Below are positions 38,559-48,158 of a stretch of 64,000 nucleotides of DNA, in pieces. A program made the translations under genes and the position numbers. A model generated the notes under the pieces. That model did not search any database and was not told where the DNA came from. It worked only from the letters and a program-made list of their open reading frames with translations. This DNA is from Bog-756 sp963777665. Lineage in GTDB: Bacteria; Actinomycetota; Acidimicrobiia; Acidimicrobiales; RAAP-2. Within the stretch, counting starts at the first letter, position 1. Every line of letters starts with the position of its first letter. The stretch lies in NCBI GenBank assembly GCA_963777665.1, contig CAVZRJ010000001.1, positions 310,001 to 374,000 on the forward strand, in the 5' to 3' direction.

Positions 38559-40652
38559 CTATGTCGGCAGGCGAAGCGCGCTTGCGAGCACACCTTGGAG
38601 AGTCAATGCGAACTTCCAGTTCAGGTGGGCGCTATCCGCATAGACCAGGTAGTGCGTCCCGATGATCTCTGGGCACGTCTTTTCACACAGCCACGGGATG
38701 ACGTCGATGTACTGGGCACCGCGCTGACGGGCGACGGTCTGTTCCGCCTCGTTGGTTGCGACGTGCGCTGGTGTCCTAGGTTGACTCGAACAGGCCTGGA
38801 CGTCGTGCGCATGCAGGCTCAGGCAGTCAGGACCATCGCTCAGCGGTAGGTTACCGAGGATGACGACCCTCGTGTGGGGTGTCCGAAGTGAGTCGAACAT
38901 GTCCTGCAACCCCTGCTCCCACCGCCGACCGGTGTAGTAGGCGCGCTGCGTTGCAGAGAAGCGAACCGGCAGCTCTTGCGTCACGATGAGCAGGTCAGGC
39001 TGTAGGCGGTTGATGCGGTTGAGGGCGAAGGTGTGCCACTGGCTACAGGCTGGCCAGGGAAGCTCGTCACGAGCGGGGTCACCGAAGGGAAGCATCTCAT
39101 CGGGGCAACCCGACTTGGCCAAGTATGCAAGTCGCCAATGTGCTCGAGCTGCGATGGCCTTGATCGCGGGGAACCACATGGCGGCGTGGGAGTCGCCGTA
39201 GAGGACCATCGTGTGCGTCCATGTGCTCGGGCCGAAGATGCAGGCGCCTACACTCGCCTGCTCGTCCTGCACGAAGCACTGGGGGCCCTGGTAGGCGGTT
39301 GCCTGACTGATCGGCGGATCGAGATTGGAGGGCAGGTTCGTGAGTCGTATGCCCGCTGCGACCCGCTCGCGCACGACCGAGAGGGCCGCTAGTTCCTGCT
39401 GGAGCGTGGGGGAGTCGGATGGGGAGCTGGCGGCGTTGGCCAGTACCGTCTGGGCGCTCACGATGGCGAAGGCCCCAAGGCTCAGTGTCACACCGAGCCC
39501 GATGCTGGCCAGACGCCGGCGGGTGAAGAACCGGGAATGGCGGATGGGGTTCTCGACGGCCGTGTACGTCACGATCGCCAAGAGCAGCGAGATGGCAACG
39601 ACCCCGAGATTGGCGGGAACCGACAGGCTCGCCTTGCCCGTCGACTGTGCGGCCAAGGCGAGGGCCGGCCAGTGCCAGAGATAGAGCGAGTACGAAAGAC
39701 GGCCCAACCAGCGGAAAGGCGGCAGTCCGAGGACCAACTCCACCCCGAAGGATGCTGCTCGGACCCCGCCACCGATGACGAGGGCTGCGCCCACCACTGG
39801 GATGGCGACGAGGGAGCCGGGATACGGCGTCTGACTCGTGAACACGAGGGCAGAGATGACAATGGCCCCAAGGCCGGTCCAGGTGGCAAGCACGGCAAGC
39901 TTGGAGGGGAGCTTGAGGAGCCACGGGGTCGCAACGGCCACCAGCGATCCGAGGGCCAACTCCCAGGCTCGCGTGAACGGCGAGAAGTACGCCACAACGG
40001 GATTCGACGATGTCTGGATCACGGACAGCGCGAAGGACCCGGCGATCACTGCAGTCAGACCCATGGCCAGCTTGGCCCGGAGCGGAAAGCGGCCACGAAA
40101 GCTCGCGATGAGCAGGAACAATGCGGGATAGACCAGGTAGAACTGCTCCTCGACTGCCAGTGACCAGTAGTTCTGAAGTGGCGATGGCAGTTGCGTCGCG
40201 CTCAGATAGTTGGTGCCGGTCGAGATGAAGTGGAAGTTGGCCAGGAACACGCTGGCCCACCGTCCGTCGTCGGCGGCGCGGTTTCCCGGACCGACCCCCA
40301 GCAAGAGGTAGCTGAAGAACACGGTCACGACGATGACCAGCGTGGCGGCGGGGATGATCCGACGGCACCGGCGCCCGTAGAACGCGAGGATCGACGTTCG
40401 ACCTGACGATGCCCGCTCTCGGAGCAACAGCCCAGTGATGACGAAGCCGGAGATGACAAAAAAGACGTCGACGCCGATGTATCCCCCAGAGACGCCGGGA
40501 ACCCCGGCGTGGAACAAGACGACGAGCAGCACGGCGACGGCGCGCAGGCCCTCCACGTCGGGACGGAAGGGGCGGTCGCCAGGCGCCGTACCGGACTCAT
40601 CTCCCGAAGTCAGGAACCGGTCACGCTGCGTCAGCGTTTCCTGCTGGACCAC
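38559..40652 (-). CDS. Acyltransferase 3 (OafA-like) with C-terminal SGNH domain
   Basis: 697 residues from GTG 40652 behind a GGGGGGA ribosome site. The membrane half opens FRPDVEGLRAVAVLLVVLFHAG, has GVDVFFVISGFVITGLLLRE and the NYWSLAVEEQFYLVYP motif, and about ten helices, all typical of membrane O-acyltransferases. The outer half is an SGNH-hydrolase-like domain with the nucleophile block VLYGDSHAAMWFPAI and a late D/H block (YADSAHLNWKFA). Such fusions O-acetylate surface polysaccharides. It reads opposite to the aminotransferase gene. Confidence 0.9.
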   Translation of the reverse strand: MVQQETLTQRDRFLTSGDESGTAPGDRPFRPDVEGLRAVAVLLVVLFHAGVPGVSGGYIGVDVFFVISGFVITGLLLRERASSGRTSILAFYGRRCRRIIPAATLVIVVTVFFSYLLLGVGPGNRAADDGRWASVFLANFHFISTGTNYLSATQLPSPLQNYWSLAVEEQFYLVYPALFLLIASFRGRFPLRAKLAMGLTAVIAGSFALSVIQTSSNPVVAYFSPFTRAWELALGSLVAVATPWLLKLPSKLAVLATWTGLGAIVISALVFTSQTPYPGSLVAIPVVGAALVIGGGVRAASFGVELVLGLPPFRWLGRLSYSLYLWHWPALALAAQSTGKASLSVPANLGVVAISLLLAIVTYTAVENPIRHSRFFTRRRLASIGLGVTLSLGAFAIVSAQTVLANAASSPSDSPTLQQELAALSVVRERVAAGIRLTNLPSNLDPPISQATAYQGPQCFVQDEQASVGACIFGPSTWTHTMVLYGDSHAAMWFPAIKAIAARAHWRLAYLAKSGCPDEMLPFGDPARDELPWPACSQWHTFALNRINRLQPDLLIVTQELPVRFSATQRAYYTGRRWEQGLQDMFDSLRTPHTRVVILGNLPLSDGPDCLSLHAHDVQACSSQPRTPAHVATNEAEQTVARQRGAQYIDVIPWLCEKTCPEIIGTHYLVYADSAHLNWKFALTLQGVLASALRLPT

Positions 40653-41140
40653 GTCTTTTCCCCCCGTTGCCCTGGCGTTGTCGAGTTGTAGGTTACATTC
40701 CGTACCACTGTGGACTGAAGCGACGACCGAGTACTGCTATCTCACCGTTGAAGTGGAAGGGTTCACCGTCCCTCTGAACATGAGAAATGGTGATTGCGGC
40801 GATGCCTGGAGCCTGCCGAACTGAGCCGGAGGCATTCGGTTGCGGCCTTGAGGGCCCGCACTGGGCAGGACTTCGCCAACTGCGCGTCGCGTTGTCGTCG
40901 AGTCGCCCTGGTGGTCCAACTCCGACTTGCCGCCATTATGCATGGCGCTGACGTCGTCAACAATGGGCACGCGATTCTTCGCCAGAGGACGCCGGAGGAG
41001 TTGCGGACAGGCCTCAGGCAACGTGGGGCCGGTGCCTTGGTTGCGGTATTCGGTTCCGAACGGCGAGCACCCTCCGAATACGAACGCGCTGGCCAGAGCT
41101 GAACGTCATCGACATGTTCAGGTCGACGTAGCTAGTGCTC
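40653..41140. other. Unassigned region between two island genes
   Basis: 488 nt. Both strands hold frames of about 90-100 codons (40794-41102 forward, 40737-41021 reverse) but neither resembles a family I know or has a clear ribosome site. On the reverse strand ALASAFVFGGCSPFG could be the lipobox of a decayed lipoprotein; this is weak. Confidence 0.3.
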
Positions 41141-42167
41141 TCACCGTTCGGGATTTTGTTGCGGCGTCGACCAACTGACGACGTACGGTGGTTTTTCCAT
41201 CATGCGGTGGTACATGCGGGCAAGGTATTCTCCGATGACCCCGAGGGTGAAGAGCTGGGCGCCAGCAAACAGAGCAATGATCGAGGCCAGGAATGCAAAA
41301 CCCTGCACCTTGCCGCCCGTTTGGAAGTAGCGGGTCACCACATAGACGAAAAATTCCGATACCGGTCAGAGTGAAGACGAAACCGACCATGCTCGCGAGC
41401 CGCAACGGCTGCGTGCTGAACCCCGTCAGCAAGTTCATCGTGTGGCGAACCAGATGGCGAAAGGTGTAGTTGGAGCGTCCGATGGTCCGTTGATCGTGGC
41501 GTACGAGCACCTTGTGGTACTTCGTCGTCGACCAGCTCAGCAGGACATCGATGTTGACCACCGGGCCAGTCGCCTCGGCGAACCCGTCTCGCAGCGTGCT
41601 GTAGAAGGCTCGAAACGGGCTGACACTCGATGCGCCGTCAGCCCCCATGACGTTCTGGAGCACCAATCTGGTGACCCGGGATGAGAGCCTCCGCGGGAGG
41701 CTGTGCGACACCTCCTGAGGTCTCCCGTAGATCACGTCGGCACCGGTGGCGAACGCCTCGAGGAGTCTGGGGACCTCCTCAGGGGGATTCTGGAGGTCGT
41801 CGTCCATGGTGACGATGATCTCGTACTTGGCTTGTCGTATTCCGGCCAGGAGTGCGTTGTGCTGTCCGTAATTGCGCAGGAGCCGCAGACCTCGACACTC
41901 CGGCCGGTCGGAGGCCAGGCGGCTGACCACGTCCCAACTCGCGTCCCGGCTCCCGTCGTCGACGAGGATGATCTCGTACGCGCGGGTGCAGGTCGGAAGA
42001 ACGTGTGACAGCCGCTCGACCAGCGGATCGAGCGTGTGCTCGCTGTTGTAGACCGGCACGACCACGCTGACCGTCGGTGGAAGCGTGGGCCGGATGTCGG
42101 CACTGCTCGTCGTCGGGCTTCTGATGACGTCGGTCGCGCCGACAGGCTGGTCGGGATCGGGGGACAT
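41141..42167 (-). CDS. Family 2 glycosyltransferase with C-terminal membrane helices, frame interrupted by +1 shift
   Basis: From ATG 42167. The GT-A domain has VSVVVPVYNSEHTLDPLVERL, the nucleotide-sugar motif EIILVDDGSRDASW, TMDDDLQNPPEEVPRLL and a QxxRW-like region, as in polyprenyl-phosphate sugar synthases (DPMS/ArnC group). Two C-terminal helices follow, but the second (FAFLASIIALFAGAQLFTLGVIGEYLARMYHR) is in another frame. An extra base in the A5 run at 41349-41353 accounts for it; corrected length 341 residues. It probably charges undecaprenyl phosphate with a sugar for the GT-C-type neighbours. Confidence 0.85.
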
Positions 42168-42458
42168 ACCGCTGCTTAGCCTACTTGTCCACCAGCAGCG
42201 CATTCTGAAGGGCCGCAAGCCGCGCCCGGGGATTCGCAGACAAGTCTCGAGCCAGGGTCCGTCCCCAGTATCCGAGCACCACCGACCCGACCCTCATCCC
42301 GTCCCCCTGCCTGGAGCTCGAGGCCGCTCCGCTTCCGACCAAGACTGGCTGCAAAGAGACTATCGCTGAACTGATCAGTTATCACGGCTGTGGCTCAAAC
42401 CCAGGACCTTCTCCAGGCCCCCGACTTCGAAATCGCCAGCCCGCTGAGCTGTAGCTCC

Positions 42459-44300
42459 TCAGTGCAACGATTGGCCGACGCGATATCCGTAACCCGTCCT
42501 CTCGAAGCCGGTGAACCCTTCGCGGAGGAACGAGCTGAGCCAACCCCAGGGAGGAAGATCGGCGAGACCGTTCCAGGCTTTGAGATCGTAGGGACTCGTG
42601 ATCAAACATGCGTTGCGGGCATCATTAAGGGCCGGCTCGATCTTGGAACGCTCCTTTGGTCGTAGCCAGTTGATCCCGTCCGACACCACGAGGTTGTGGG
42701 GTGCTGGTAGCCCCGTCCAGACGTAGAAGCTGAGTATCCCGGGGTACGTGATCAGAGAGGTGCACTTTCTGGACTCAACGTCCTGGACGGTCGTCTCCAG
42801 GGCTACCGCCTGTGACGGAGGGACGTGCACGAGATCGCTCCCGGCGAGGCGTAACGGCACGTTCCGGGAGTACAGCGACCATTGCGCCGATGAGCCTCTG
42901 GCCAGCGCGACGACTGAGATGCCGGCCAGAATGCACACCATTGCGGCAGCAGCGTTCCCGCCCACCTGTTGCCACCGCACGTGACCGATCAGGCTCTGCT
43001 TCAAGTCATGCACCACGACGAGGCCGGCTGGGACGGCAAGAACGGTCGCGAACGCAAGCTGGCTGCCAGAGATCGGATACGCCTGGAGCTCGTTGAACAC
43101 GATCATCGCCGCCAGGAGCAATCGCGCCGTTCGGTGGCCATCCTCAGTCCCTTCGTCGGGAATGAGCAGAATCGGAACCACCATCCAGGTGATTGGCATA
43201 GACCCGAGAATCTCGTAGCCGGTTTGGCCGCTACCGATCACCAAGGGATAGACGACGGAGACGAGGGCGGCGACCCGGACAGCGTTGACAATCCACGGGT
43301 TCTCTCGCCACTTCCCATACGCCATGACGACGAAGGACACTGCGCAGGCAATCGCGGGAAGGACCAGGTGGAGGGTGAATGGGGTATTGGTGGATGCGTA
43401 GCTGAGTGGGTGGATCAGTACCGCCTGGAGGATCGCGAGCGGTCCATCTCCCTGAAGCGCGCCCCCGCCGAAGGCCACAACCACTGCCAGGAGGCCCCCG
43501 GCGCCCAAGAGGAGGAAGTTCGCAGACTGCGACGAACCGGACGGCGATTGGTGCATCACCAGCGCGATCACTCCGGATTCGACGATCAGCGCAAGGAGAA
43601 ACACCTCTATGTCACCTCGAGCCAGGCCACTGTGCAAGATGGCGAGCGGAAGGAGGAAAGCACCACCGATCACGGAGAAGCGGAGCCAACGAGGAGACGC
43701 AGTCGTCTGAACGATGGCGATGGCGACAGCGGCGATGGCGTACACGCCCAGATTCACTTTGACGAAGATGAGGGAAACGCACAATCCACCGATGACCACT
43801 GCGTTGACGCCATCCCAGGGACGGTGACGTTGCGCAACCAGCAGAACGATGATGGTCAAGACGAACGCGAAGGCGGCGGGCTGGTCGGGTTCGTTGACGA
43901 TGGTCGTCATCCAAATGAAAGAAAAGACAACCGCGAGCGCGCCCAACACGATCGATGCGGTCTGCCGCAGCACGAAGAGGCCGGCGAGCACGGCGGCCGC
44001 AAGCCAGAGGAGTAAAGTGAGGATCCGCCCACCATTGGTGTCGAGCGGCACCCGCGTGATCCACGAAAACACTGTCATGGAGAGGTCATAGGCGGGGCCG
44101 TACTGTGAATAGATGTGTGTGAAGGGGCCGGCTCGCTCCTGTGCCTCTCGGAGTTGGAGGAGGTAGAGCCCTTCGTCGTCGAAGAACAAGAGACGGTTGA
44201 ACATTGCCGGATACGCGTAGACCGTCATGAGCGCGCCGACTGCGAACACCGTGGCCACACCGAGGGCTTTCCTGGTCGTCTGCCCCCTCATACGGACCAT
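42459..44300 (-). CDS. Integral membrane protein, GT-C-like, paralog 2
   Basis: 613 residues with the same plan as paralog 1: FFDDEGLYLLQLREAQERAGPFTHIYSQYGPAYDLS in the first loop, about twelve helices, and an outer C-terminal domain ending WGWLSSFLREGFTGFERTGYGY. It is closest to paralog 3, of which it is a tandem copy at an offset of about 2,075 bp that includes flanking sequence. Frame intact, so both copies are under or recently under selection. Predicted polyprenyl-phosphate-sugar-dependent transferase or related envelope function. Confidence 0.65.
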   Translation of the reverse strand: MVRMRGQTTRKALGVATVFAVGALMTVYAYPAMFNRLLFFDDEGLYLLQLREAQERAGPFTHIYSQYGPAYDLSMTVFSWITRVPLDTNGGRILTLLLWLAAAVLAGLFVLRQTASIVLGALAVVFSFIWMTTIVNEPDQPAAFAFVLTIIVLLVAQRHRPWDGVNAVVIGGLCVSLIFVKVNLGVYAIAAVAIAIVQTTASPRWLRFSVIGGAFLLPLAILHSGLARGDIEVFLLALIVESGVIALVMHQSPSGSSQSANFLLLGAGGLLAVVVAFGGGALQGDGPLAILQAVLIHPLSYASTNTPFTLHLVLPAIACAVSFVVMAYGKWRENPWIVNAVRVAALVSVVYPLVIGSGQTGYEILGSMPITWMVVPILLIPDEGTEDGHRTARLLLAAMIVFNELQAYPISGSQLAFATVLAVPAGLVVVHDLKQSLIGHVRWQQVGGNAAAAMVCILAGISVVALARGSSAQWSLYSRNVPLRLAGSDLVHVPPSQAVALETTVQDVESRKCTSLITYPGILSFYVWTGLPAPHNLVVSDGINWLRPKERSKIEPALNDARNACLITSPYDLKAWNGLADLPPWGWLSSFLREGFTGFERTGYGYRVGQSLH

Positions 44301-44303
44301 GCC

Positions 44304-44350
44304 TCACCTGCGCTTGTAGACGGCCACAGCCATCGAAGCGAGGTTCGGGC
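44304..44350 (-). pseudogene. Copied 3' end of the small membrane-protein gene
   Basis: Reads ASMAVAVYKRR then stop, matching the end GSMGVAVYKRR of the protein at 46379-46588. Nothing else of that gene is present here, so the tandem duplication breakpoint lies within its last few codons. Confidence 0.6.
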
Positions 44351-44530
44351 CCCAATCACACCGGCCCTCATGCGTTCCCCCCCACCTGGAGCTCGAGGCG
44401 GCTCCGCTTTGGCCGGCACCCTGCGAGAAGACTACCGCCGAACTGACCAGTTGTCAGGGTGAGAGCACGAGCCCGGGGCCTTTCTTTTCACCTCGCACTC
44501 AGCAATTCCAGCTCGCCGAACCGACTCTCC

Positions 44531-46375
44531 TCAGCGCACCGATTGGCCCACTACGTATCCGTACCCCCTCGTGCTCTTGAACTTTGTGAAGCCATCGTGG
44601 AGGAACGAGCTGAGCCAGCCCCAGGGAGGAAGATCGTCGAGACGTTCCCAGAAATTGAGATCGTAGGAATTCGTGATCAAACATGCGTTGTGGGCGTCGA
44701 TAAGGGCCGGCTCGATCTTGGAGCGCTCCTTGGGACGTTGCCAGTTGATCGCGTCGGACACCACGAGATTGTGGGGTGCTGGTAGTCCCGTCCAGACATA
44801 GAAGCTCAGCATTCCGGGGTAGGTGATCAGAGAGGAGCACTTTCTGGATTCAACGTCATGGACGGTTGTCTCCAGGGCAACCGCCTGTGACGGAAGGACG
44901 TGTACGAGGTCGCTTCCGGGGAGGCGTAGCGGCACGTTTCGGGAGTAGAGCGACCAGTGCGCCGACGAACCCATCGCCAGCACGACGACCGAGATGCCGG
45001 CCAGAATGCACACCAATGCGGCAACCGCCTTCCCGCCCACTTGTTGCCACCGGACCTGACGGACCACGCTCTGCCTCAAGTCATGCAACACGACGAAACC
45101 GGCTGGGACGGCAAGAAATGTCGCGAATGTAAGTTGAGTACCGGGAATGGGATATGCCTGGAGCTCGTTGAACACGATCATCGCCGCCAGGAGCAATCGC
45201 GCTGTTCGGTGGCCATCCTCAGCGTCCTCCTCGGGGATGAGCAGAATCGGAACCACCATCCAAGCGGCCGCCATGGATCCGTGCATGTCGTAGCTGGCAT
45301 GGCTGTTCGTGGTCGCCCAGGGATAGACGATGGAGACGAGGGCCGCGATCCGCGCAGCGTTGACAATCCACGGGTTCTCTCTCCACTTCCGATACGCCAT
45401 CACGGCGAAGGACGCTGCGCAGGCGATCGCGGGAAAGATCGCGTGCAGGGTAAAGAGGGTATTTGTTGATGCGTAGCTCAGTGGGTGGACCAGTACCGCC
45501 TGGAGGATCGCGCTCGGCGCATCTCCCTGAAGCGCACCGCCGCCGAAGGCCACAACCACAGCCACGAGGCCACCGGCACCCAAGAGGAGGAAGTTCACAG
45601 ACCGTGACGAACTGGACGGCGACTGGTGCATCACCACCGCGACCACTCCGGATTCGACGATCAGCGCAAGGAGGAACACCTCGAGGTTCCCTCGAGCTAG
45701 GCCACTGTGCAAGATGGCGAGCGGAAGGAGGAAGGCAGCACCGATCACGGAGAAGCGGAGCCAACGCGGAGAAGTAGTCGTTTGAACGATGGCGATGGCG
45801 ACGGCAGCGATGGCGAACACGCCCAGATTCACTTTGACGAAGATGAGGGACACGCACAATCCACCGATGATCACCGCGTTGACGCCATCCCAGGGACGAT
45901 GACGTTGCGCAACCAGCAGAACGATCATGGTGAAGACGAACGCGAAGCCGGCCGGCTGTCCGGGCTCGGCCACGGTGGCGGTCAACCAAAGGAAGGAAAT
46001 GACGACCGCGAGCGCGCTCAGCACGATCGATGCGGTTTGCCGGAGCACGAACAGGCCGGTGAGGATGGCGACGGCCAGCCAGAGGATCAAGGTGAGGATT
46101 CTCAGTCCATTGTGGTCGAGCGGCACCCGCGTGATCCACGAGAACGCTGTGATGAAGAGGTCGTAGGTGGGGCCGTACTGTGAATAGAGGTGGGTGAAGG
46201 GGCCAATTCGCTCCTGTGCCTCTCGGAGCTGGAGGAGATAGAGCCCTTCGTCGTTGTAGAACGAGAAACCGTTGAACATATCCGGAAAGGCGTAGACAGT
46301 CATGAGCGCACCGACCGCGAACACTGTGGCCACACCGAGGGCTCTCTTCATTGCCTGCCGCCTCAGACCGACCAC
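44531..46375 (-). CDS. Integral membrane protein, GT-C-like, paralog 3
   Basis: 614 residues: short cytoplasmic start MVGLRRQAMKRALGV, first helix, outer loop with YNDEGLYLLQLREAQERIGPFTHLYSQYGPTYDLF, about twelve helices, then an outer domain with GSDLVHVLPSQAVALETTVHDVESRKCSSLITYPGMLSFYVWTGLPAPHNLVVSDAINW. Two cysteine-containing stretches in that domain are shared with paralogs 1 and 2. It lies 3 nt downstream of the small membrane-protein frame and may be co-transcribed with it. Confidence 0.65.
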   Translation of the reverse strand: MVGLRRQAMKRALGVATVFAVGALMTVYAFPDMFNGFSFYNDEGLYLLQLREAQERIGPFTHLYSQYGPTYDLFITAFSWITRVPLDHNGLRILTLILWLAVAILTGLFVLRQTASIVLSALAVVISFLWLTATVAEPGQPAGFAFVFTMIVLLVAQRHRPWDGVNAVIIGGLCVSLIFVKVNLGVFAIAAVAIAIVQTTTSPRWLRFSVIGAAFLLPLAILHSGLARGNLEVFLLALIVESGVVAVVMHQSPSSSSRSVNFLLLGAGGLVAVVVAFGGGALQGDAPSAILQAVLVHPLSYASTNTLFTLHAIFPAIACAASFAVMAYRKWRENPWIVNAARIAALVSIVYPWATTNSHASYDMHGSMAAAWMVVPILLIPEEDAEDGHRTARLLLAAMIVFNELQAYPIPGTQLTFATFLAVPAGFVVLHDLRQSVVRQVRWQQVGGKAVAALVCILAGISVVVLAMGSSAHWSLYSRNVPLRLPGSDLVHVLPSQAVALETTVHDVESRKCSSLITYPGMLSFYVWTGLPAPHNLVVSDAINWQRPKERSKIEPALIDAHNACLITNSYDLNFWERLDDLPPWGWLSSFLHDGFTKFKSTRGYGYVVGQSVR

Positions 46376-46378
46376 GCC

Positions 46379-46588
46379 TCAGCGGCGCTTGTAGACGGCC
46401 ACGCCCATCGAACCGCAGACGGCGACCAACACGACGATCCAGACGGCTGCGTGCCACGAGTATCCGGCCACGGAGCCGCTCTCGGAGGCCTGGGCGCTGG
46501 CGAACACCTTGCCGAGCTCTCGAACCTCGATCGTCGAGGCAGCAGTTGCGGTCACCCTCACCCCCCTTCGCGAGCTGTCGACGGCCAA
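46379..46588 (-). CDS. Small membrane-anchored hypothetical protein
   Basis: Up to 69 residues from a TTG, with a polar N-terminal part (STIEVRELGKVFASAQASES) and one C-terminal helix WHAAVWIVVLVAVCGSMGVAV followed by YKRR, giving an N-out, C-in anchor. It could be the surviving C-terminal end of a larger extracellular protein, since upstream sequence has no good start. Only its last codons were carried along in the duplication at 44304. Confidence 0.4.
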   Translation of the reverse strand: MAVDSSRRGVRVTATAASTIEVRELGKVFASAQASESGSVAGYSWHAAVWIVVLVAVCGSMGVAVYKRR

Positions 46589-46895
46589 GCTAGCTCAGGG
46601 AGTGGCCGATTCCGGGCAGGAGCCGACCGACGATGATGCTCTCCTGCAACAGGAGGGCTTCACCAGATCTGCCACGATCGAGCGATCGTTGGGTGCCTCC
46701 GCGATCGGGACGGTCAACGAGCGCACGTTCGGGGAACGGCCACCACACCTCGGCGCGCAAACGGCATCCTTTGGCGACGGCGAGGCTCACCTTCCCTGGG
46801 AAGCCCATCCGGCTGCTGACCACCGTCCATTCCACGCGTGGCGAACCGCGGACAGCAGCCCGGTAGGTGCCCGGTGCGCCGCGGCCCGGACCCGG
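46589..46895. other. Right edge of the island, no clear gene
   Basis: 307 nt. On the reverse strand 46590-46835 is open and codes AEVWWPFPERALVDRP and neighbours, which reads like part of a secreted protein but has no signal or start that I trust. It may belong to the same decayed gene as the small membrane frame. Confidence 0.35.
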
Positions 46896-48158
46896 TCAGG
46901 GCACAGCCGGTACCGAGGTCGAAGGGGCGTTCGCCGGCCCGGGACCCTGGTAGGTGGCGTAGTCGCCGTCGCCGGTGAGGACCATGCAGAAGTGGGCGCT
47001 CGAGCAGGAGAGCGTCGTCCCGTCACCGGTGTACTCCGTTGCGGAGGGGACCACCTTGATCGGCGCCGACCACGGGCCCCCGGTCCACTGGAGCACGTTG
47101 CCCGAGGCGTCGGCCGCCATGCAGAAGGTCGCCGTCGGGCAGCTCAGCGCGTCGAGGCCACCGGAGGGGTCGATGACCCGCGGTGGCAACCATCCCGACC
47201 CCGCGGTCCGCACCGACACCGAGGTGCCGTGGACGATCGCGCACAGCGAGACGGTCGGGCAGGCGACGGCGGAGTCGCCCGGCGCGATGGTTGCCGGGGA
47301 CGCCCAGGGTGACGCCTCCTTGGCCCAGCCCGACCCGCCCCAGTCGAGCACGGCGGCTCCGATGGCGGCGACGCAGGCGGAATCCCCGTTGCAGGTGAGT
47401 CCGACCCGTCCGGTCTGGTAGAGGGCGACCGCGGGTCCGGAGCCGGCCAGGGTCGGGCTGGCGAACGTCTGGGGTACGGACCAGACGCCGGCGTGCAGGG
47501 TGGAGACATGGCCGGTGTTGTCGACGAGCGCACAGAACCGGGCGTCCGGGCAGGAGACGGCCGCGGATCGTGATCCGGCGTGTCCCGGGCCCGGATCGGC
47601 CGGATCGACCAGGGCCGCCGGAGCCGGCGCGAGGGGGTCCGGCGGGGACCAGTTGGTCCCGTCGCCGCTGCTCGTGTGGTCCGATCCGTCGACGATCGCA
47701 CAGAAGGGGCCGTCCGTGCAGGAGATGGCGGGCAGGAACGGCGCAGTCACCGCCCCGGATGCCGGTGCCGGGAAGTAGACCGACGGGTTGGACCAGGCGG
47801 CCCCGTCCCAGGACAGGGTGATCCCGGCTCCGGCGGTCCCCGCTGCGTCCGCGCTGTTGGCCCCTCCGCCAACCGCCACGCAGAACACGTCCGAGATGCA
47901 CGAGACCGAGGTGAACCCGCCTCCCGGCGGCAGGGTGGTGAGGGGCTGCGACCATCCGGGAGCCTGGACCACCGGCGTGTGCACCGTGGTCGGCGTGGCC
48001 GAGGGCTGGGTGGTGGTCGGTGCCGGGGTGGTGGTCGTGGTCGAACGGACGGCGGTGGTCTGGTGACACGCGGGGACCGCCGCCGGAGCTCCGCAGGCCG
48101 TCGCGGCCATCAGTAGGGACGCGCCGGAGAGCGCCGCGGAGACCCTACGGCGCCGCAT
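46896..48158 (-). CDS. Cys-repeat secreted lipoprotein
   Basis: 420 residues. Signal peptide with basic start MRRRRVSAALSGASLLMAATAC and lipobox cysteine, a Thr/Pro linker, then about five repeats of the type VSCxxxxFCxxVDxxGxxxxxxGxxW (SCISDVFCVAVGG, SCTDGPFCAIVDG, SCPDARFCALVDN, ACPTVSLCAIVHG, SCPTATFCMAADA, SCSSAHFCMVLTG). Each has a close cysteine pair, suggesting disulfide-stabilised beta-propeller blades outside the cell. Function unknown. The decayed remnant at 31149-31500 belongs to a similar repeat family. Confidence 0.75.
   Translation of the reverse strand: MRRRRVSAALSGASLLMAATACGAPAAVPACHQTTAVRSTTTTTPAPTTTQPSATPTTVHTPVVQAPGWSQPLTTLPPGGGFTSVSCISDVFCVAVGGGANSADAAGTAGAGITLSWDGAAWSNPSVYFPAPASGAVTAPFLPAISCTDGPFCAIVDGSDHTSSGDGTNWSPPDPLAPAPAALVDPADPGPGHAGSRSAAVSCPDARFCALVDNTGHVSTLHAGVWSVPQTFASPTLAGSGPAVALYQTGRVGLTCNGDSACVAAIGAAVLDWGGSGWAKEASPWASPATIAPGDSAVACPTVSLCAIVHGTSVSVRTAGSGWLPPRVIDPSGGLDALSCPTATFCMAADASGNVLQWTGGPWSAPIKVVPSATEYTGDGTTLSCSSAHFCMVLTGDGDYATYQGPGPANAPSTSVPAVP

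Larger units (their letters stand above)
42311..46425. repeat. Tandem duplication, unit about 2,075 bp, two copies
   Basis: Landmarks recur at the same offset: CTGGAGCTCGAGGC at 42311 and about 44386; paralog start codons at 44300 and 46375; stops at 42459 and 44531; CGCTTGTAGACGGCCAC just upstream of each paralog (about 44310 and 46385). Intergenic flanks are homologous too, so the duplication copied more than the coding region. Confidence 0.8.
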
